41,483 nt of DNA from a virus (IMGVR_UViG_3300048838_000118:1-41483), one strand, 5' to 3'. Shown: positions 7,398 to 16,079, counted from the first letter of the stretch. Program-made: numbers and translations. Notes: generated by a model from the letters alone, not told the origin.

Positions 7398-8192
7398 ATG
7401 GCCGTGACGTTCCGGGGATCGATCTGCACGAACTACGTCGTACCCACAGACGGATCGTACTGTTTTGTTCTTGAAAACAGCTTGCGGTCTATGTGCAATG
7501 TCCGTATCCTGCGTTGTGTCATGCAGTTCGACACTCAGGCACTATCAACCGTTGCCGGTGGAATAATGCCCATCGCCAAGGCCCGAAAGGGAACCGCAAG
7601 CGCATCGGGTGGCATGGTCATGAGCGCAAAGGCGGCGCTTGATTCCACCATCAACTCGCCGGACCCCGGCGTCATAGTGCGCCTTGACCCCGGATTCGGC
7701 GGAACCGTCAGCAGTGACATTGCCATAACCGGCACCGTGCAGACAATGGGCGAGGAGTTCACGGCGCGGCTCATGACCGGCGCGGAGCAATGGCAGTCAT
7801 ACGACGCGACGCTATTCAGTCCCATGGAATCAGGACCGATCATAATACGCCCCGGTGAGCTTGCCGCTATCCAGTGGGTTGAGGGCCCAAAAGCCGTGGG
7901 CGGGATAGCGTTTATCCAGATGATCTGGGAAGAGGATTCACTTGGAACCGGGTACACGATCAGCGGTAATGTGACACTTTCGGGAAGCGCCGTATCAGGG
8001 GCGAAAGTCCTTGTCGTGACCGACACAGACCGCGACATGCCCGCGCCGGAACTGGAAGTGCTGACAACCGGGGCGCCGGGCACGTGGACAAAGACACTTG
8101 CATCGGGAGTCAAGGCGAGTGTGTTTGTACAGCACCGCTCGGGCGAAACCCTCTACACCGATGAGGGAGCGCCCTACATAGCGAAGCCGTAA
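7398..8192 (+). CDS. Beta-rich virion-type protein C with C-terminal carboxypeptidase-regulatory-like domain
   Basis: This is a 264-residue protein. The first 190 residues match the plan of the gene just upstream (CNVRILRCVMQFDTQ, MPIAKARKGTASASGG, IIIRPGELAAIQWVEG). An added C-terminal domain follows, TISGNVTLSGSAVSGAKVL to VFVQHRSGETLY, with the look of a carboxypeptidase-regulatory or Ig-like fold. Such folds on virions often bind sugars or stabilise capsids. It abuts the previous gene with no gap, and its stop overlaps the next start. The role is inferred. Confidence 0.7.
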   Translation: MAVTFRGSICTNYVVPTDGSYCFVLENSLRSMCNVRILRCVMQFDTQALSTVAGGIMPIAKARKGTASASGGMVMSAKAALDSTINSPDPGVIVRLDPGFGGTVSSDIAITGTVQTMGEEFTARLMTGAEQWQSYDATLFSPMESGPIIIRPGELAAIQWVEGPKAVGGIAFIQMIWEEDSLGTGYTISGNVTLSGSAVSGAKVLVVTDTDRDMPAPELEVLTTGAPGTWTKTLASGVKASVFVQHRSGETLYTDEGAPYIAKP

Positions 8193-8809
8193 TGGCATAT
8201 ACACCCCCGGCGAACAACGCCATCGACTTCGCGCTTTCAGCGTACACGGCACCGGCGAACAACGCGATCAGTTTTGAGCTTTCGTCAAACACGGGAATAA
8301 CCGGAACCGTAACCGAGACTCAGGCAAAATCCAGCGAATCCGTTACCGGAGCGCAGTCGTATTCAGGGTCGGTCGTCGAGACGCAGAGGGCCAGCACCGA
8401 AGAGATAGACGGGGAGCAATCGTTCACCGCGTCGGTGGTGGAAGAGCAACCAAGGCAGACTGAATCCGTAACCGGATCGATCCCGGCGCCCGCAATCACG
8501 GGAACGGTTGACGAGGCCCAGCCGAAGCAGACCGAAATGGTCGGCGTCCGAATAGAGGAAAACTACATCCGGGGCGTGCTGGAAAACCCGGTATACGCAT
8601 GGGTGCCGATAGAGCTTCCCATCCCTCCCATTTCCGGGAAAGTGCAGGAGCGGACAAGCCCACAGACTGAATCTGTTCGGGCGGTGGTTTCAATAAGCGC
8701 GATAGTATCCGAATCGGTTGGGGCTGGCGCATGTTGCGATGCAAGGATAGGCCGAAGCAGGGCGCAACGGGAACTTGACATCAAGGCGATCCTTCAAGCG
8801 GTCGCATAA
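8192..8809 (+). CDS. Repeat-containing virion-type protein
   Basis: This is a 205-residue protein. It opens with two copies of a Y-T-x-P-A-N-N-A-I-x-F motif (residues 3-14 and 18-29). About five imperfect repeats of 20 residues follow, with the pattern GTVxETQxxxTExVxG (for example ITGTVTETQAKSSESVTG and ITGTVDEAQPKQTEMVGV). The repeats suggest stacked beta-strands in a fibrous or adhesive virion protein. The end is a charged helix RAQRELDIKAILQAVA. It is placed among capsid genes. The function is not known. Confidence 0.65.
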   Translation: MAYTPPANNAIDFALSAYTAPANNAISFELSSNTGITGTVTETQAKSSESVTGAQSYSGSVVETQRASTEEIDGEQSFTASVVEEQPRQTESVTGSIPAPAITGTVDEAQPKQTEMVGVRIEENYIRGVLENPVYAWVPIELPIPPISGKVQERTSPQTESVRAVVSISAIVSESVGAGACCDARIGRSRAQRELDIKAILQAVA

Positions 8810-8820
8810 GGGAAGGTTAT

Positions 8821-9654
8821 ATGGGACGAAATAAATCATGGTTCAGGATGGAGCGGAAAGACGACATCGCCGAGATTGAGATATTCGACGAGATAGACGG
8901 ATTTTGGGGTTTCGGTCCCAAGGACTTCAAGGCGCGTCTTGACGAGGTGAAAGGAGCCAAATCAATCAAGCTTCTTCTCAACTCTCCCGGCGGGTCAGTA
9001 TTTGACGGCATGGCGATAGCAAACATGCTAGCCGCGCACCGCGACAAACTGGAGATCGAGGTTGTCGGTCTTGCCGCGTCAATCGCCTCGATAATCGCGC
9101 TCGCTGGCAAGAAGCTGACGATGGCCGAGGGTTCATACTACATGATCCATAATCCGCTTACCGTAATGGTCGGCGATTCAGGCGAGCTTCGTAAGACGGC
9201 GGACCTGCTCGACAAGATGAAAAGCGAGTTCGTCGCCGCGTACAAGAGGAAGAGCGGGAAAGAAGACAAGGAAATCTCCGACATGATGGACGCGGAAACA
9301 TGGATGACCGCTCAGGAAGCGGTTGACAACGGGTTCGCCGATGCGGTCGAGGATTACGGTGAGATAGCCGCGAAGATCGACGGGTCGGAGATTGCAAGGC
9401 ATTTCGGGAAAGTGCCGGAAATACTGGCAAAGGCAGAAGAGAAGAAGATTACGAACCCGCGCGAATTGGAGAACCTCCTGCGAGACGCAGGGTGCTCGAA
9501 AAAGGAAGCGGTCGCAATAGTCGCCGATGGATGGAAAGCGGTCGGGCGGGGTGATCCTGAACCGGAAGCGCGGGGTGATCCTGTGAAAGCCATTACACCT
9601 GCGATGCTGATAGCTGAAATCGAAGCGAACGAACAGAAAGGAGAACACGAATGA
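8821..9654 (+). CDS. Prohead maturation protease, ClpP-like (S14)
   Basis: This is a 277-residue protein. The ClpP fold is clear: LLLNSPGGSVFDGMAIANML at 51-70, the nucleophile Ser87 in GLAASIAS, and the catalytic His110 in YYMIHNPL. The acid is probably Asp157 in DAETWMTAQEAVDNGFAD. In HK97-type phages this enzyme digests the scaffold region of the capsid protein inside the prohead. The last 100 residues are a linker with a duplicated GDPEPEARGDP-like segment and may take part in assembly. The stop overlaps the capsid gene start. Confidence 0.93.
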   Translation: MGRNKSWFRMERKDDIAEIEIFDEIDGFWGFGPKDFKARLDEVKGAKSIKLLLNSPGGSVFDGMAIANMLAAHRDKLEIEVVGLAASIASIIALAGKKLTMAEGSYYMIHNPLTVMVGDSGELRKTADLLDKMKSEFVAAYKRKSGKEDKEISDMMDAETWMTAQEAVDNGFADAVEDYGEIAAKIDGSEIARHFGKVPEILAKAEEKKITNPRELENLLRDAGCSKKEAVAIVADGWKAVGRGDPEPEARGDPVKAITPAMLIAEIEANEQKGEHE

Positions 9655-10943
9655 ACAAGCAGAAAATGCTCGCGAGGATTGGAGAGATCCAGACCCGCCG
9701 GGAAGAGATCAAGGCAAAGGGTGACGCGGCTACCGAGGCCGAGGCCGCCGAGTTCAAGGCGCTTGTCGCCGAACAGGTAAAGCTCAAGGGCGACATCGCG
9801 GTGCTTGACCAGGCAGATGAGCTTGACAGCTTTATGGCCAAGGCCGCTCCGGTTCCCGCTGGAATCGCGGTAGGCGGACCAGTTGCCGAAGAGACCAAAT
9901 ACTCACTAGGCGAGTACATGCAGGACATCTTCAAGGCATCCACCGGACGGGAGCGTACCCACCGGTTCGAGAACCTCCAGAAGAAGTTCAAGGCCGCAGC
10001 CACAGGGCTTTCCGAGGGTGTGCCTTCCGATGGTGGGTTCCTTGTCGGAACCGACATGATGAGCGAGCTCATCGAAAAGACCTATGAGAACGCACAGCTT
10101 GCGGGCCGCTGCTCCCGTGCCGCCATCAGCTCCAATTCCAACGGAGTGACGGTCAACGGAATCTCCGAATCCTCCCGCGCGAACGGATCACGCTTTGGCG
10201 GCATCCTTGGCTACTGGGAAAACGAGGCCGACTCGATCACGCCGACCAAGCCGAAGTTTTTCCAGGTCAACCTGAAACTTTCCAAAGTCACCGCCGCGTA
10301 CTACGCGACTGATGAGGTCTTGTCCGACGCTCCCTTCATGCAGGCCAAGGTAAACCAGCTTGTCGCTCAGGAACTCGGCTTCAAGGTTGACGACGCTCTT
10401 ATCCGCGGAACCGGAGCTGGACAGCCGCTCGGTTTTCTGAACGCCCCCGCGCTTGTCTCCGTTCCCATCGAGACCGGGCAGTCTGCCGATACAATCAAGT
10501 GGGAGAACATCAAGAAAATGTATTCCCGCATACCAGCCTACAACCGCCGGAACGCGGTATGGGTGGCGAATGACGAATGTCTGCCCGAACTCATGGGAAT
10601 GGCGATGCCCGTCGGAACCGCAGGCGTGCCGGTATGGCTCCCCGCGAACCCAGCGATGAACCAGCCCTACGACATGCTTTTGGGCAAGCCCATCGTCTAC
10701 GCCGAGCAGGCATCAGCGCTTGGCGACGTCGGCGACATTTCCTTGGTTGACTTTTCGCAGATACAGCTTATCGACAAGGGCGGCATTCAGGGCGCCTCCT
10801 CGATCCATGTGGCATTCCTCGCGAGTGAACAGGTATTCAAGTTCGTCTACCGCGTCGATGCCCAACCTCTTTGGAAGGGGCCGCTCACCCAGTACAAGGG
10901 AGCCGCTACCCAGTCCCCCTTCATCACCCTCGCGGCACGGTAA
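9651..10943 (+). CDS. Major capsid protein, HK97 fold
   Basis: This is a 430-residue protein. The first 100 residues are a charged coiled-coil delta domain (scaffold part) beginning MNKQKMLARIGEIQTRREEI, and they are expected to be removed by the upstream protease. The mature domain shows GLSEGVPSDGGFLVGTDM, the E-loop and spine region YYATDEVLSDAPFMQAKVNQ, and GTGAGQPLGFLNAP. A conserved C-terminal part follows (VFKFVYRVDAQPLW). All of these are characteristic of HK97-type capsid proteins. It is the most abundant virion protein in such phages. Confidence 0.95.
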   Translation: MNKQKMLARIGEIQTRREEIKAKGDAATEAEAAEFKALVAEQVKLKGDIAVLDQADELDSFMAKAAPVPAGIAVGGPVAEETKYSLGEYMQDIFKASTGRERTHRFENLQKKFKAAATGLSEGVPSDGGFLVGTDMMSELIEKTYENAQLAGRCSRAAISSNSNGVTVNGISESSRANGSRFGGILGYWENEADSITPTKPKFFQVNLKLSKVTAAYYATDEVLSDAPFMQAKVNQLVAQELGFKVDDALIRGTGAGQPLGFLNAPALVSVPIETGQSADTIKWENIKKMYSRIPAYNRRNAVWVANDECLPELMGMAMPVGTAGVPVWLPANPAMNQPYDMLLGKPIVYAEQASALGDVGDISLVDFSQIQLIDKGGIQGASSIHVAFLASEQVFKFVYRVDAQPLWKGPLTQYKGAATQSPFITLAAR

Positions 10944-10959
10944 AAAGGAGCAACTGAAA

Positions 10960-11436
10960 ATGGCCAACGAATTCAAGGTCGCCGAACAGGGGCATGTGGT
11001 CCCCTTCCTCTATCCGATTTCGATGAACGGAATCGCTACTGAACCGGAATATGTGAATATGAAAAACTATTCCCATATCGACATCATAATCGCACTCGGC
11101 ACGACCAACGGGGCGGCGGTGACCTTCACCGTCAAATACTCCGCGACCGCGTCCGGCGGTACCGCGATGCCCTTCGCCTACTACAAGGGCATCACTGCCT
11201 CAACCGACACGCTCGCCGCACGCGCCGCCGCGACTACAGCCGGTTTCGCCGCTTCCAATGATTCGGTGACAAATAGCTTCTACGTCATCTCCATTGACGC
11301 GGCTGAAATCCCCGACGGATACAACTTCATCGGGCTTGTCGCCTCCGGTGCGGCAACCACTACTCCCGGATGCGCGGTCGGTATCATGTCAGGTTCGCGC
11401 TATGCCGAACCCCAGTCCGCTACGGTCCTTAGCTAG
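10960..11436 (+). CDS. Capsid decoration-type protein
   Basis: This 158-residue protein starts at ATG 10960, 8 bases after an AAGGAG site. It is rich in Ala, Thr and Gly with strand-like segments (YSHIDIIIALGTTNGAAVTF, YNFIGLVASGAATTT). Small proteins of this composition directly after the major capsid gene commonly bind the capsid outside and stabilise it. No enzyme motif was seen. The family could not be named by eye. Confidence 0.7.
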   Translation: MANEFKVAEQGHVVPFLYPISMNGIATEPEYVNMKNYSHIDIIIALGTTNGAAVTFTVKYSATASGGTAMPFAYYKGITASTDTLAARAAATTAGFAASNDSVTNSFYVISIDAAEIPDGYNFIGLVASGAATTTPGCAVGIMSGSRYAEPQSATVLS

Positions 11437-11613
11437 ATGGCCGTAAGGCTACTCGTCCCCCGTCTCGGTTTCGAGGCGGGGGACATCCTGGACAGGGGCG
11501 AGGCCAGCGATGCCAAGTGGATCGCCTCAGGATTGGCGGAAAAGGTGCGTGAAGAAGCACCGAAAACAGAACGGGCCAAAAGCCCGAAAGGGATGAAACA
11601 TGGGAGCGCCTGA
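11437..11613 (+). CDS. Short head-associated protein (58 aa)
   Basis: This is a small frame starting immediately after the preceding stop (TAGATG). The sequence MAVRLLVPRLGFEAGDILDR has the shape of short phage proteins that begin with a strand pair and a GD turn and then a helix (SDAKWIASGLAEKV). The tail is basic (PKTERAKSPKGMKHG). Such genes lie after capsid genes in many siphophages, but their role is unknown. It overlaps the next gene by 14 bases. Confidence 0.6.
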   Translation: MAVRLLVPRLGFEAGDILDRGEASDAKWIASGLAEKVREEAPKTERAKSPKGMKHGSA

Positions 11614-12313
11614 AAGCAAATGGGTAAACGGCGCGACCGGAGCGAATCTTGTTTTCCACGACGAGGCCAGCGAGGATTCCTGGATCGACGCGATAGGCCG
11701 AGACGTGCGAAAATGGGAGCTGCGCTACGGTGCGGACTTTACCACTGGTATAGAGTTCACTAATACGGCGGTCGGAGCATCGACTGTCGTGCAGGGAGTG
11801 ACGGCGGGATGCCGGGCGCTCATGACCACGGCGGCAGCCGAGAACAACGGGAATAACCTGCAGCTTGTCGGAACCCCGTTCCAGCTAGCAAGCAACAAGC
11901 CGCTTTATTTCGGGGCGAAAGTCACTCTCGGAACGGCGGCTGGGTCAGACCTGTTCGTCGGGCTTGGATCGACCGATACATCATTGGTTGCCGCGCATGT
12001 CATGGCAACAGCGGGGTCTGCAGTAGGCATAATCTCCATGTCGGCGGCTACCTTCACCGCGTATAATGAAATCCATGCCAACGAAGTCAACACGCTGACG
12101 TCGGTCGCTCGGGATACCAACGCGCACGTATTGGAGTTCTACTACGACGGCTACGGGAACATCAAGTTCTACATTGACCGTGCGCTTGTGGCGACTCACA
12201 CGACCTACATTCCGACGGTCGTCATGGCTCCGGCAATCGTGTTGCAATCGAGCGCTGGCGGACTCGCGGAAACCTGCAAAGTGGACTGGATGCGTTGCAT
12301 CCAGATCGTATAA
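11600..12313 (+). CDS. Virion decoration-type protein, tandem paralogue 1
   Basis: This 237-residue protein is built of beta-strands. Shared landmarks with the next gene include a W-x-x-AIGxDVRxWExRYGxDFTT segment near residues 28-50, then VGTPFQLASxxPLYFGAKV, then FxVGL. Both end in VxWMRCIQ. The spacing of strands and the YFGAKV segment resemble concanavalin-A/LamG-like sandwich domains, which bind glycans or other capsid proteins. It is followed by the paralogue after a 12-base gap holding GGGAGG. Confidence 0.7.
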   Translation: MGAPESKWVNGATGANLVFHDEASEDSWIDAIGRDVRKWELRYGADFTTGIEFTNTAVGASTVVQGVTAGCRALMTTAAAENNGNNLQLVGTPFQLASNKPLYFGAKVTLGTAAGSDLFVGLGSTDTSLVAAHVMATAGSAVGIISMSAATFTAYNEIHANEVNTLTSVARDTNAHVLEFYYDGYGNIKFYIDRALVATHTTYIPTVVMAPAIVLQSSAGGLAETCKVDWMRCIQIV

Positions 12314-12325
12314 GGGAGGGCCGAA

Positions 12326-13027
12326 ATGAGCTTGATGAGCAAATGGATAGGCTCCACCCAAGTCTATTACGATGATTACGAACACCGTTGGGTGCGGGCA
12401 ATCGGGCCTGATGTGCGCTCGTGGGAAATGCGCTACGGGTCCGACTTCACCACGGCGAAAGAGTTCACCGTCACCTATGTTGACGTCGGCGCGGGGACCT
12501 CGCTTTTCACGCAGGCGATAACGGCAGGCGACAGGTGCCTTATCACCACGGCGCAGAACGAGAATGACGGATGCGTACTGCAGACCGTCGGGACTCCGTT
12601 CCAGCTTGCATCAGGTCATCCGTTGTATTTCGGGGCAAAGGTTTCAATATCCGACGCGACGCAATCCGACTTCTTCGTCGGGCTCACCACGAAGGATACC
12701 ACCCCGATAGCTACCCATGCACTCGACGTGGTGGATGACGGAATATATTTCTACAAGCTGGACGGAGTGACAACCATATATGGTGCGGCTGAAAAGACCG
12801 GGACCGTATCGGCTGTTGCGTCTGCCATAGCGATGGGAACGTCGAAGGCGATATATGAAATCTACTGGGACGGAGCTACATTGTTCTACTACCACAACGG
12901 TGCGCTCGTGACGTCGATTGGTGCCGGGTATCCGACAGTGGTACTTGCACCGACCCTACAGCTTGCCGCCGGAGCCGCCGCAGAGAAAACGGGGCTTGTG
13001 GAGTGGATGCGCTGTATCCAGCTCTAA
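12326..13027 (+). CDS. Virion decoration-type protein, tandem paralogue 2
   Basis: This 233-residue protein aligns along its length with the preceding gene product (RAIGPDVRSWEMRYGSDFTT, VGTPFQLASGHPLYFGAKV, EWMRCIQL). The sequence has diverged enough that the duplication is not recent. Tandem copies could form hetero-oligomers on the capsid or bind two ligands. No catalytic residues were seen. The family name is not secure. Confidence 0.7.
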   Translation: MSLMSKWIGSTQVYYDDYEHRWVRAIGPDVRSWEMRYGSDFTTAKEFTVTYVDVGAGTSLFTQAITAGDRCLITTAQNENDGCVLQTVGTPFQLASGHPLYFGAKVSISDATQSDFFVGLTTKDTTPIATHALDVVDDGIYFYKLDGVTTIYGAAEKTGTVSAVASAIAMGTSKAIYEIYWDGATLFYYHNGALVTSIGAGYPTVVLAPTLQLAAGAAAEKTGLVEWMRCIQL

Positions 13028-13037
13028 GGGGGCCGCC

Positions 13038-13379
13038 ATGAAATACTATGCGGTCGATGGGCAGGGACCGATCAATGTCAGGTGCAGGCAGGATATTGGC
13101 CGGTTCGGAGCCATAGCTCCCGAAGAGATACAGGTGCATCAGGTAAGGCTTCATCTGAGCGCGGCGAGTGCGGCGGAGGACTTTGTAACCAAGATCGATT
13201 CAGGTATTGATCAACGGTTCGACGTCGTGCTTGACACGAAGGCGATGAACGGTCTGACCGATTACGTATATCGGCCATACCTTCCGGATTATCTCAGATC
13301 TGATGACGACCTTCTGATCACAAAGACCAACGCGGCTGCGCTCACGTGGGCGATAACCGTAGTCTACGACGAGATATAA
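13038..13379 (+). CDS. Hypothetical head/connector-region protein
   Basis: This 113-residue protein starts at ATG 13038 after GGGGG. It starts MKYYAVDGQGPINVRCRQDI and has mixed alpha-beta composition. No family was recognised. Its place between capsid decoration genes and the connector gene suggests a minor virion or assembly protein. The start is chosen by the purine-rich site and the absence of overlap with the previous stop. Confidence 0.6.
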   Translation: MKYYAVDGQGPINVRCRQDIGRFGAIAPEEIQVHQVRLHLSAASAAEDFVTKIDSGIDQRFDVVLDTKAMNGLTDYVYRPYLPDYLRSDDDLLITKTNAAALTWAITVVYDEI

Positions 13380-13389
13380 AGGGGACAAG

Positions 13390-14319
13390 ATGGGCCTTCA
13401 AATCAGCGTGCAACCGACAATAGAACCTGTCAGCATCGCGGAGGCGAAGGCCCATCTTCGTCTTGACACCGGAACGTTTGCCGATGAAGTGGCAAGCGTG
13501 CAGGCCCTCGCCCCGGATGCCTACGCGGTAACTCCGCTGTTCGGCATTGTCGGGACGGGTGTTGACGTGCTCAATAAATCGGCTTTGATGCAGATCAGTG
13601 TCGGCGCTGTCGGGGCCGGCGGTACCCTTGATTGCAAGATCCAGGAATCAGCCAACAATATCACTTTCACCGACTGGACCGGCGGAACCTTCACGCAGAT
13701 TGTTGCCTCTGGAACATTTGAAAAACAGTATACCGGAATCAAGCAATATATCCGACTTGTCGCAACCATCGCGGTCGCCGGGATAGACTTCGGCGCGTCG
13801 GTAGTAACCGGTAATTACATGACCGCAGACGATACCTATATCGGATCGCTTATCACTACCGCGCGGGAAATCTGCGAAGAGTACCAGAACAGGTCATACA
13901 TAACACGCACCTATGAACTGACGCTTGACGAGTGGCCTGACGCCGATGTCATAGAACTTCCGATGCCTCCAGCGATTGCCATATCATCGATAACATCAAC
14001 ACTTTCCGACGGGACAACATCCACGTGGAGCGCATCGGAATACCAGCTTGACGCTTCCGGTTTTGTCGGGCGCCTGTCTCCAGCCTACGGATACTCATGG
14101 CCGTCCGACAATCTCCGCGAACTCGCCGGAATCAAGATCACCTATACCGCCGGGTGTGGTGCGCTTGCGTCAACCGTTCCCAACAGGGTCAAGCACGCGA
14201 TGATGATGCTGGTCGGAGAGCTGTACGAGAACCGAGAGGACACCGACAGGATGCAATCGTTCACAGTTCCGTGGGGAGTCAAGTCGCTTCTCTCGATTGA
14301 CAAGGTATTCGCGGTATGA
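13390..14319 (+). CDS. Head-tail connector (gp6-like) with an inserted beta domain
   Basis: This is a 309-residue protein. The two ends match the HK97 gp6/YqbG-type connector: PVSIAEAKAHLRLD near residues 13-26, then DDTYIGSLITTAREICEEYQNRSYITRTYEL at about 147-177, and a helical C-terminus VKHAMMMLVGELYENRED. Normally these helices follow each other directly. Here about 118 residues of beta-rich sequence (about 28-146, with GAVGAGGTLDCKIQESANN) are inserted between helix 1 and helix 2. The connector ring joins portal to tail. The insertion could project outward as a decoration. The stop overlaps the next start. Confidence 0.8.
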   Translation: MGLQISVQPTIEPVSIAEAKAHLRLDTGTFADEVASVQALAPDAYAVTPLFGIVGTGVDVLNKSALMQISVGAVGAGGTLDCKIQESANNITFTDWTGGTFTQIVASGTFEKQYTGIKQYIRLVATIAVAGIDFGASVVTGNYMTADDTYIGSLITTAREICEEYQNRSYITRTYELTLDEWPDADVIELPMPPAIAISSITSTLSDGTTSTWSASEYQLDASGFVGRLSPAYGYSWPSDNLRELAGIKITYTAGCGALASTVPNRVKHAMMMLVGELYENREDTDRMQSFTVPWGVKSLLSIDKVFAV

Positions 14320-14627
14320 GGTCAGGACGCTTGCGGCACAGGCTTTCAATCTACGATGTCAAACTATCCGGCGGTGTCCCTTCAACCGAGACATTGACTT
14401 TGCTAGGTACTTTTCCTTGTGAAATATCTCCGATGAGCGGCAAGGAATATCAGGGGCTTGGCGGAACATCGAACGTACTCACGCATAAGATCACCATGCG
14501 GTACATCAAGAACCTGACGACGGCGAACATCGGGATATTCGAGGGGCGCCGCTTCCGGTTCACTGCCGTGATAAACCCGGATGAGCGGAAACGTGAGTTG
14601 CAGATCATCGCGGTGGAGTCGAAATAA
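14316..14627 (+). CDS. Head closure / head-tail adaptor protein
   Basis: This 103-residue protein has the start MRSGRLRHRLSIYD typical of SPP1 gp16/HK97 gp7-type head closure proteins (G-x-L-R-H-R-x-x-I). It then has a beta-barrel with GTFPCEISPMSGKEYQG and a C-terminal ERKRELQIIAVES strand. In the family it plugs the connector and stops DNA leakage before tail attachment. It overlaps its neighbours by 4 bases and 1 base. Confidence 0.85.
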   Translation: MRSGRLRHRLSIYDVKLSGGVPSTETLTLLGTFPCEISPMSGKEYQGLGGTSNVLTHKITMRYIKNLTTANIGIFEGRRFRFTAVINPDERKRELQIIAVESK

Positions 14628-15022
14628 TGGCGACGATTGAGAACGCACTCTATAATTTCATAACCTCCCAAAACTCGATAGCGGCATACGTCGGCACCGA
14701 TGTCTACCCGTTCGCCGCTCCCGACCTGTTGGAAACCGACTTCATCCGCTACCAGATCATAACACCTTCCAATGATCCGGTGGAGTTCTCCGACAAGGTG
14801 ACTGCGCAACCGACAATACAGATAGACGTATTTTCCAAGAGCGCGGCGAACTGCCTTGCTATCGGCAATCTTCTTGTTACGGCGCTTCACGGATTCAAGG
14901 GAACGCTTGACACCGGGCTTGTGGTTACAACCTCTTTTGCCGATGGTCCGATGGTCATGAGGGATGCGGATGAACAGTGGTATCACGGAATAATCTATTG
15001 GGAAGTGGAGTATACACGTTGA
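14627..15022 (+). CDS. Tail terminator / tail completion protein (gp17-like)
   Basis: This 131-residue protein starts at ATG 14627, sharing a base with the previous stop. The plan helix-strand (MATIENALYNFITS), a DVYPFAAPDLLETDFIRYQI strand pair and QPTIQIDVFSKS followed by a helix is that of DUF3168/SPP1 gp17-type tail terminators. These cap the tail tube and bind the head. The identification rests on fold pattern and gene order. Confidence 0.7.
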   Translation: MATIENALYNFITSQNSIAAYVGTDVYPFAAPDLLETDFIRYQIITPSNDPVEFSDKVTAQPTIQIDVFSKSAANCLAIGNLLVTALHGFKGTLDTGLVVTTSFADGPMVMRDADEQWYHGIIYWEVEYTR

Positions 15023-15645
15023 AGAAACTTGTTATCGTAGGCGGTGGAGTTACGAAAGACCGTGCCCCATACAAATCGGACGCGGTGATATGGTCAACAG
15101 CAAGCGTCGGGCAGGAACTTCCAAGGGTAGACGCGTGCTTTGAATTGCATGACGGAGTCTATGGACCTGAATTATTGAACAAAATTAATTGCACGATCTA
15201 CATGAAAGAGGCATCAAAGGAAGTGCCAAAGAGCGTGCGATTCCCAATCGAGAAACTTGTCTCAAAATACGGCCGGCGGTTCAACGGCACGATGGTGATG
15301 ATGCTGGCCTTCGCGCACATGGAAGGGTTCAAGGAAATCGAGATATACGGGATTGACTTCAACTCCGACGAGGAACCGGGACGGAAGATGATGTTCCTCT
15401 GGATGATGGGCTACCTCACCGCCCTGGGAATATCGCTTAGAATAGCGGACGGGTCATACCTCATGGACACCTGCCCGACCTACAGCTACGAGGATAACGG
15501 ACGGGCGTATCTTGACGCGATGAAATCCGCTGTCAAGAATCAATATACCGAACTGGACCACAACATCCGCGCGATGTCAGAGCAAAGGGCATACGTCAAG
15601 GGCGTGGTGGATACAGTCGAGACTTTCACAAGGAGATACCTATGA
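15019..15645 (+). CDS. Rossmann-type phage enzyme-like protein (DUF115/glycosyltransferase-like)
   Basis: This 208-residue protein starts at TTG 15019, overlapping the previous stop, with GGAG upstream. It opens with a Rossmann strand-turn MKKLVIVGGGVTK, then IWSTASVG, then DACFELHDG, resembling the W/F-ELH signature of a phage family with a nucleotide-sugar-type fold. The centre has YGRRFNGTMVMMLAFAHMEG followed by the strand EIEIYGIDF, also typical of that family. Such proteins are sometimes compared with motility-associated glycosyltransferases (DUF115). It sits between the tail terminator and tube genes, where only structural genes are expected. It may modify the virion, host glycans or DNA. 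The substrate is unknown. Confidence 0.5.
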   Translation: MKKLVIVGGGVTKDRAPYKSDAVIWSTASVGQELPRVDACFELHDGVYGPELLNKINCTIYMKEASKEVPKSVRFPIEKLVSKYGRRFNGTMVMMLAFAHMEGFKEIEIYGIDFNSDEEPGRKMMFLWMMGYLTALGISLRIADGSYLMDTCPTYSYEDNGRAYLDAMKSAVKNQYTELDHNIRAMSEQRAYVKGVVDTVETFTRRYL

Positions 15646-16079
15646 GCGTAGCAACCGGATTCGATGTCATCATCAAGATTGTCACGGGCGCGACCTGCAC
15701 CTGCACCAATGATCAAATCTCGATAGCGACGGGTACCTGCACCAAGATACCATATCTTGATTCCTACTCGATGGCACCATCAAGGGCCATGATCGATACC
15801 ACGGGATTCGGTGACAAGATCACCAAGGTTATCCCGGGGATACCTTCGTACACCCTGGACTTTGGCGGCGGACTGGACCTTACCGATTCCACCCAGCTTG
15901 CTCTGTGGAACGGATTCTCTTGCACGACTCCCGCGTCAAGGACTCTTAGAATCTACGACGGCGGAAAGAAAATAACCGTAAAGGGATACCTCACCGGCTC
16001 ACAGATCGGTTCATCGCCCACCGGGAAATCCACCTTCACGGCCAATCTTTCGATGACCCACCTGCCGAAAACGACCTAG
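15642..16079 (+). CDS. Major tail tube protein
   Basis: This 145-residue protein follows the enzyme-like gene with a 4-base overlap. Its sequence has beta-barrel tube features: YLDSYSMAPSRAMIDTTGFG, then IPSYTLDFGGGLDLTDS, then KKITVKGYLTGSQIG and STFTANLSMTHL. The MIDTTGFGD segment and the final strand are typical of small phage tail tube subunits. It lies directly before the frameshifted chaperones and the tape measure gene, as in most siphophages. The CTCTN patch near residues 18-22 is unusual. Confidence 0.82.
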   Translation: MSVATGFDVIIKIVTGATCTCTNDQISIATGTCTKIPYLDSYSMAPSRAMIDTTGFGDKITKVIPGIPSYTLDFGGGLDLTDSTQLALWNGFSCTTPASRTLRIYDGGKKITVKGYLTGSQIGSSPTGKSTFTANLSMTHLPKTT

